A stretch of 64,000 bases of DNA from positions 5,232,212 to 5,296,211 of the forward strand of contig NC_031478.1 in NCBI RefSeq assembly GCF_000006565.2, given 5' to 3'. The first letter of the stretch is position 1. The number at the start of each line of letters is the position of its first letter. This DNA is from Toxoplasma gondii ME49. Taxonomy: Eukaryota; Apicomplexa; Conoidasida; Eucoccidiorida; Sarcocystidae. The notes under the pieces were generated by a model. It saw only the letters and a program-made list of their open reading frames with translations, was not told where the DNA came from and did no database searches. Positions 58,401 to 64,000 of the stretch are shown here, one piece after another. Made by a program: the position numbers and the translations under genes.

Positions 58401-61400
58401 TTTCACCTTTTCACCTTTAGAAAAACCTGGCAAAACGCAGACTCGAGGAGCGCACGAGGACTCGCGCAAAAACGAAAACGATTTCTGAAAGGGAAAGACG
58501 GCTCTTGAGCACAAAGGAATGGTCAAAACTGGATGAAGCGAGGCAGACAGACACACATCGCCTCCATCTTCAGAGATGACTCCAGTTTTTCATCCAAAAA
58601 CGTTTTTTGGTCCCCAGGGGAAAAGGGCAATGCTGTCATCCGAGTGGATCAAGTGCTGATCGACTCGGTACACATGGTTGCCCACTGCTGCACAACAGCG
58701 TACGAAGCGCGTGAAGAAGACTGTCTAACCTAAAGGATAGCCGTTTTTTCACCAGAAGTTACCGGACTGTAGTGAGCGAACGCCAGTTCTAGAGTTCATC
58801 TCGTGTGACACTGCATAGCACATAACGGTAACCTCGGTCATCCGTTCTTCTGCTTCCTTCAGAACTAGAGGAACACCCCTGTGCATATGGGCGACTACTG
58901 AATGCGAATCAAGGCCGATACCACGGAGTGAGAATGTAAAATTCGAGTAGGGATGCGTTCCTACGATACAGAGAGTGTAGACGGAGGACTCGGTAAAACT
59001 CAGACTGAGGCGCGTCAAGAGCCTCGACGGTCCATCCAGAGGTGATGTTCAATTGTGCCTCCGATTCTCCTCACAGATTCAAATTGCAGTTCCTCGGGTA
59101 AACTGTGCCTGATCAAAAGCCAACATGCGTATAGATCAGGAAAGACGAGGACACGGAAAAAGGCGCTGCACTTTGTCACAGAAAGTAAAGCAATCCAAAA
59201 ACTTTCCGCTGCGACCCGGGAAAAGCTGACCCAAGGAAACTCGGTATCCTACGGGCATGGGGAAACAGCAGAGATCCTCGGACATTCTGTACTTGCTTGA
59301 ATCCCCATGTTAAGCCAGATACTCCCTTGATTACCACGTGTGCGTCGCGTTCACAAACAAACCGCTGTCCTCGATATTTTGTTTCCACACACGGGTCGGG
59401 CTCAAGGTGCCAAGACTCCTTGTAAAAATCAGCAACCCTCCAGCGAGATTCCCTCGTCCACCACATTTCAGTCTGTGCGGTCTACGGTTGACATGTACGT
59501 GAGTCCTCAGTTGAGGCAGAACTGGACTTTATCTGCCAGCGAATGGGAGGAACCAGGCTCGGTGTCCTCGCAAACCCCCCCCCTAAACGCTAAACACTTC
59601 CCTACAGAGCGTTGAACGACGTGCTCTCGGATCCGATAAACAACGCCTTTCAAGCTCGAAACCAGAGCAGAATCCCCTGACAGTGTTTTCCTCTTGTAGT
59701 TGTTAAACGATAGGCAACAGTAATCCAGAAAGCGTACGCCTCGGTCATGACGTGAAGGGCGTTACGTTGGTGTCGGTTTCTCGTGATGTTCAGCTGTACG
59801 GCCTACACAACCGCATTATTCTGCTCTTGACGTGGACTGCGGGATCGCGCCTGTCCTCTGTCGTTTACTGCGAGAACACTGGGCTTTCAGTGTGTGTTTC
59901 TGGCCCACCGAAGAGTCTTGCTTGGTAAACGCCTTTACATTCGCCTCCCTGCATCCACATGCCATGAATCGAGGTCGTGTGTGCGGTGTAGACGCCTCGA
60001 TGCAGCAGAGAACGAAAACGGCAACGAACGCATTTGAAGGCAATTCCATTCCCAGGCTTCTTCGCGGAACCCTCTTTCTCACTTCTCTCACTCCCGCCAC
60101 GATCCTCGAGTGCCGCGGCACCGAGGCAGTTCTGCACGTTGTGCTTTTTCTCAGTTCCTGTCTGCAGCTGCTGGCTCGAATTTCGTTAGCAAAAGGTTTT
60201 GTGTGGCTTTCTGTCGAAGAGGTGAGTGCGTTAAAAAGTGAAAATCCGGCAATTAGCACAGAGTGGCTGTCCCGTGTGCAGTGCGAATGCGCCTATCGGA
60301 TTTCCTGCAGTGTCCCCGACGCCTTTGTTTTTTCCTGCGGAAACAAGTCCTCCGGAAACTCTCAAAATGGAACACCGAAAGCCTTTCAACGACAGCATGT
60401 TTGCCCCCAATACAAAGCCAATGCTTGTGATTTCCACCAACTGCGCTTCAGAGAGACCGTCCAGCCTCGACAGCGAATTTTGCAGGGCGAAGACAAGTCC
60501 ATCTCAAGCCACGCGAATCTGAAGCAAAGACAACTCTGAAGGAAAGGCAATCGAAATCACCAAGAAAGTTCCCAGCTGGACGGTTTCTCCCCCAACTCGT
60601 CGTGGGTGTGTCGATTTCTGCCGCAAAGTCAGCAGCGGAAATGCATGCAGCCTTTGCCCCCCAGTATTTGTCAGATGAACACTTTGATTCTTTTGCTGTA
60701 TTCGGCGTTTCTGCTGGACTAGACATCACTTTCCATTTTTCCCGCTTCCTTCTGCTTTTCCTGGTTTGTTTGCTTGCTCAGGAAAGCTCCCTCCCTCCCC
60801 TGTTGGTTGTGTAGAAACACCCCGAGAGAGGCGAGAGACGAAGTGTGCCAGTTGTGCTGTCTCCGTCTTTCGGAAACTCGCTGTCCTCCTGGACCAGTTC
60901 CTTCGAGATTTTCAGACTCGTCTAATCTTTCCTGCGACAGACACCCCTCGCTTTTTTCCACTGCATGCACAAGGTGCTCTTGGTCTCGTTTTTCCGCGGT
61001 CACACATCCGAGCGGCTGTTCTTTGTTACGTCGTATCACCTTTTAAATCTGTAGAAACCTCTTTCTTGCGACAGTCTTTTTCTCATTTAACGGCGCCCAA
61101 GTTGCTCCTTCGGGATTTCCTTTGACACGAAGTCAACGCCCCAAAGCACTGCTTTCTTCAAGGAGCAACGCTCCGTTCTCTTCCACAATTCATCTGCTTC
61201 TTGCTGCTGGATTCTCCCTTCTCTTCCGTCTCGTTGGCACTCCTCTCTGTCGTCCGAGAAGTTCTCGACCAGCTCCGAGAAAACAACGTCAGCCTCCAAG
61301 TCAGCACAGACACCCGAGAGCTGCTCCACACTTCTTTCGTTTCTCGTTCTCCGTTCTTCGACGAACTCCAGATCCTCTGTCCACTCCCGGAACGAGAAAG

Positions 61401-61668
61401 AGGAAAGAAGACTGGAGTTTCCCTCGCTGCTTCTCTGTTTCTCGTTTTCGGGTGCGCGTACACCCTTCCCATTTCCCCTCTCCAGGCGTCTGACGGACTT
61501 CTTTCTCTCGGTCTTGTTTCCTCTCTCTGTGCTTCCCCCGCCGCGGCCTCTCTCCTTTCCTCTGGCCTCTGCCGAGACCTCTCCTCTCGGCGTGACTGGT
61601 GTGCATGCAGTTCAGCGAGAAGAAGAGACGAGTTCGCCTGCAGACTCTCTTCGACGCTCGTCTGCAAC
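58401..61668. other. 3.3-kb divergent interval without a supported gene
   Basis: Between the secreted-protein gene (-) and SRP9 (+). ORFs at 59832-60539 (+) and 60448-60729 (-) have no domain and no clear splice partners. One palindrome copy and three TGCATGCA octamers (60642, 60962, 61602) lie towards SRP9. Confidence 0.45.
61451..61464. repeat. Dispersed palindrome upstream of SRP9
   Basis: GGTGCGCGTACACC, diverged copy about 205 bp 5' of the SRP9 ATG. Confidence 0.65.
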
Positions 61669-63152
61669 ATGGTGCTCCTTTCTGACTGGCAAGCCTTCGT
61701 GCTTGCAGTCAGAGACATGTTCCTCCACAGTCCGAACACGGTAAGAGTGGAAAAGAAACATTCACCTCGCACCCGGGTGTATGTGTAAACAGGAACGGAT
61801 CCAAATAAAAGGACTGTCGTTTCATTTACTTCGTGTCTTGAACTTCTAGCCGCCAGAATCTCTACACAGATAAAATGAATTATCAACTGTTTTCACTCCC
61901 ACAACTTTGTTCAGGAAGTACCCACTTGGTTTAGGAGGCATGTTGTCGGTAGACACACAGCTACACAAAAACGTCCTTTCCGTACCATCGCCGATTAATG
62001 AATCTCCTTTTATATTCTGTCTGTTTTGCCTTGTCTGTCCGTATTTTTCTCATTCATCGAGCTCCCGCGTTTCACCAGGACACCCATATCTATCTCGATA
62101 TGCCAACTCAGCTGCGCATATCTGCGTTTCCGTTTCTGCAGTTATCCATGGATCTATGGTTCCAGGATGTATACATATGCATATATCATATGTATATATC
62201 ATATGTATATCTATCTGTATGTTTGTGCATATATATATGTATACATATTTGTATATATATTTGTGTATATACAGGTGTCTGTAAACATACGGAAGCAGGT
62301 TGAGGGTCATTTAGTGCGTCTGGTGTCTGTACATCCTGCGTTTGCAGACACGATATACGATGAAGTACAAGAGACAGTCTGCGGAGCTGACACTGAAGGT
62401 GACGGATAACGTAACGGTGAGGTCACGGAAATCGTTTTTTCGATTCCGAGCTGGTCTCTGTCTTTTCCTGTCTCTCTGTGCATCTGGCTCCCTGCAAGTG
62501 TTTCTCTCACTCTCTTTCCGTGAGTTCCCATTTCTCTCTGCCTCAGTGCGTCTTGTCTCCGTGTGTGTCTGTGTAGGCATGTCTCTCTATCTGTCTGTAT
62601 CTACACCTCTACCATCTGCATATCTCTAACCGTTTCTCCCTGTACACTGTGGACGTCGACATCTGTTTCACCGCAGTAGACGCGTGACGTTCGTGTGGTA
62701 TCTGCGTTCCTTGCATGAAGACAGGCGCGACAAGTTCCTGTGAAAACTCGCAAAACGGCGAGCACTCTTTGCCGCGCTGCATGTTTGTTTCTTCAGTGCC
62801 TCAAGTACAGAGCAACAAACCCAGCAGAGTTGAAAAATGTCGAGCGGCTTGGCCATGCATTCATGCAATGGACTCTCCAGCCTTCCTCAGCTTCGAAGAA
62901 CCTCCCGTTCGACTTTCTTCCCTCAGGTAACATGAACTCTTTTCTCACCGTCGCTTCACACAGACCCTCGCATGGCCTGCGAAGTCTTACACCTGGACGG
63001 CTATGCACTTTCTCAATCACGAGCGTAAAGATTTACATATATATATATATATATTTATATCGGCATATGTATACACATACATCCACATGCAAATACATGT
63101 ACAGATATAGACACATGTATACTCATAAGTGTAGATACAGATACAATACATC

Positions 63153-63191
<39 letters not shown>

Positions 63192-63510
63192 CGATACATA
63201 GATGTGCATATATATCTGTACGCATATAGTTAAGTATACATATATGCGTGTGGTGGTTTGGTGTAGATGCATACTGGTCGTAGGAATGCCGATGCGCTCG
63301 AGGTTCAATGATTGTAATCATCACGATTTAGTTGTACACCTCTTGGGAGGTCTGTGTTTTACGCTGGGGATGTACATACACATGTTCTGAAGTGAGGACG
63401 ACTGTTTGGTTAAGTTGAAGGTTGTTTGTTCTCGGTTTGTTTCAGGGACGAGTGAATCGGCGCCGAGCCAGCGAGAAGGAAAACCACGCCGAAGAAGGAG
63501 AGGGGCGTAG
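61669..63510 (+). CDS. SRP9: Signal recognition particle 9-kDa subunit
   Basis: Four exons in phase: 61669-61740, 62348-62416, 62797-62926 and 63446-63510; 111 residues. The order of elements follows SRP9: an N-terminal helix ([20 protein letters not shown]), a three-stranded sheet ([20 protein letters not shown], then [11 protein letters not shown]) and a C-terminal helix ([17 protein letters not shown]). It ends in a basic tail ([10 protein letters not shown]). SRP9 pairs with SRP14 on the Alu domain of SRP RNA and slows translation while ribosomes dock at the ER. The family is ~86 residues in humans; the extra length is the C-terminal basic tail. The chosen ATG (AACATGG) is the only Met before the domain. 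The gene is convergent with the next minus-strand gene, with only 130 bp between stops. Confidence 0.9.
63156..63185. repeat. (TA)n microsatellite in SRP9 intron 3
   Basis: 30 bp of TA; a second cluster (62190-62275) sits in SRP9 intron 1. Confidence 0.9.
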
Positions 63511-63640
63511 CGACAAAGGTTACTCTCTGTGAAAACTGTCTTCTTCTGTTTTTCTCTGTTGCCGCCGCCTTTCTTTAAGGCGCTCTGATTTCTGCCGCCT
63601 TTTTGGAACTACCAGCGACTCTCCGCCGAACTTTTCGCGT

Positions 63641-63697
63641 TCAATTCTCTCGATCGAACAGCTGCACACAGCAGTCATCGCCCACTGAAATAAAGCG
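63641..63697 (-). CDS. Probable 3'-terminal exon of a WD40-repeat protein (partial)
   Basis: A 57-bp minus-strand exon after a TCCGGTCGTCAG acceptor reads RFISVGDDCCVQLFDREN and stops with TGA. This is the form of the last strands of a WD40 blade (…SVGDDxxVxLFD). The rest of the gene should lie beyond the right edge or in unresolved exons at 63698-64000, which look intronic (pyrimidine-rich on minus). The exon is short, so the assignment rests on one motif. Confidence 0.4.
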   Translation of the reverse strand, partial: RFISVGDDCCVQLFDREN

Positions 63698-64000
63698 CTG
63701 ACGACCGGAAGAGGAAGAGTTGACAAGAAAAGAAGGAGAAGGAAGAGAAGAAGGAGGGAAAAGGAAAGGAAATAGATGGAGAGAAAGTCGACGTATGCAT
63801 CGGAGACACGAAACGAAGTTCCGCTGTTTCTCTTCTCCACTTTTCTTAACACCAAGAGGCTCTCCACGCACTGAGAGACACCGGCGACTCTTCTTCATCT
63901 TCTTTCTATGCTGTGAAGACAGGAGAGTTTAAGAGAGCGTAGCGAGAGACTGTGGCTACACCCTGTGTTAGGAAGTTTCTAGGAAAAACAGGCACCTCCC

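Noticed and set aside
59832..60539. 235-codon plus-strand ORF
   Set aside because: No domain, no signal, and competing minus-strand frames of similar length; no splice evidence.
1..64000. tRNA, rRNA, CRISPR array, transposase or mitochondrial/apicoplast insertions
   Set aside because: Looked for T-loop motifs, long identical repeats and organelle-like coding stretches; none could be supported by eye.

Overview
The window looks like nuclear DNA of a cyst-forming coccidian of the Toxoplasma/Hammondia/Neospora group. The tandem aldolase pair gives a protein matching the 363-residue Toxoplasma gondii aldolase as I remember it. Genes are intron-rich with GTAAGT/GTGAGT donors, intergenic spaces are long, and TGCATGCA is strongly over-represented. 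Species is inferred; no search was run. I rebuilt gene models by hand by joining ORF pieces at splice sites that keep phase and restore family alignments.

Layout, left to right: last visible exon of a minus-strand coiled-coil protein (1-297); adrenodoxin-type mitochondrial ferredoxin (+, 2490-5830, 5 exons); prenylcysteine oxidase-like FAD protein (-, 6762-8597, single exon); BT1/folate-biopterin family transporter (+, 10960-12777, single exon); Hikeshi/OPI10-family Hsp70 import factor (+, 14637-16626, 6 exons); fructose-bisphosphate aldolase 1 (+, 18531-20359) and its tandem paralogue aldolase 2 (+, 21387-23179), both with a first coding exon holding only the ATG; an unrecognised basic, Ser/Arg/Pro-rich protein (-, 23718-25987); pyrroline-5-carboxylate reductase (-, 29054-31905, 5 exons); replication protein A large subunit (-, 35265-44282, about 15 exons); ATG3, the E2-like enzyme of ATG8 lipidation (+, 48199-54730, 9 exons including a 14-nt microexon); an unrecognised signal-peptide protein with a Met-Pro repeat (-, 56600-58400); SRP9 (+, 61669-63510, 4 exons); and a probable WD40-protein 3' exon (-, 63641-63697) running off the right edge.

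The genes do not form one pathway. They are housekeeping functions: glycolysis, proline synthesis, mitochondrial iron-sulphur electron transfer, DNA replication, ATG8 conjugation, SRP targeting, heat-shock nuclear import. Each appears to be its own transcription unit.

The most notable signals are not new systems but sequence structure. A 356-bp tract is 100% identical between the two aldolase genes inside otherwise diverged exons, which suggests recent gene conversion. A dispersed 14-bp palindrome close to GGTGTNNNNTACACC (usually 14 bp, GGTGTNNNTACACC-like) recurs at least 14 times, sits on two RPA1 splice acceptors and overlaps the stop codon of the prenylcysteine oxidase gene. A 48-bp minisatellite lies in an RPA1 intron. 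(TA)n microsatellites are frequent from about 28.8 kb rightwards and essentially absent to the left.
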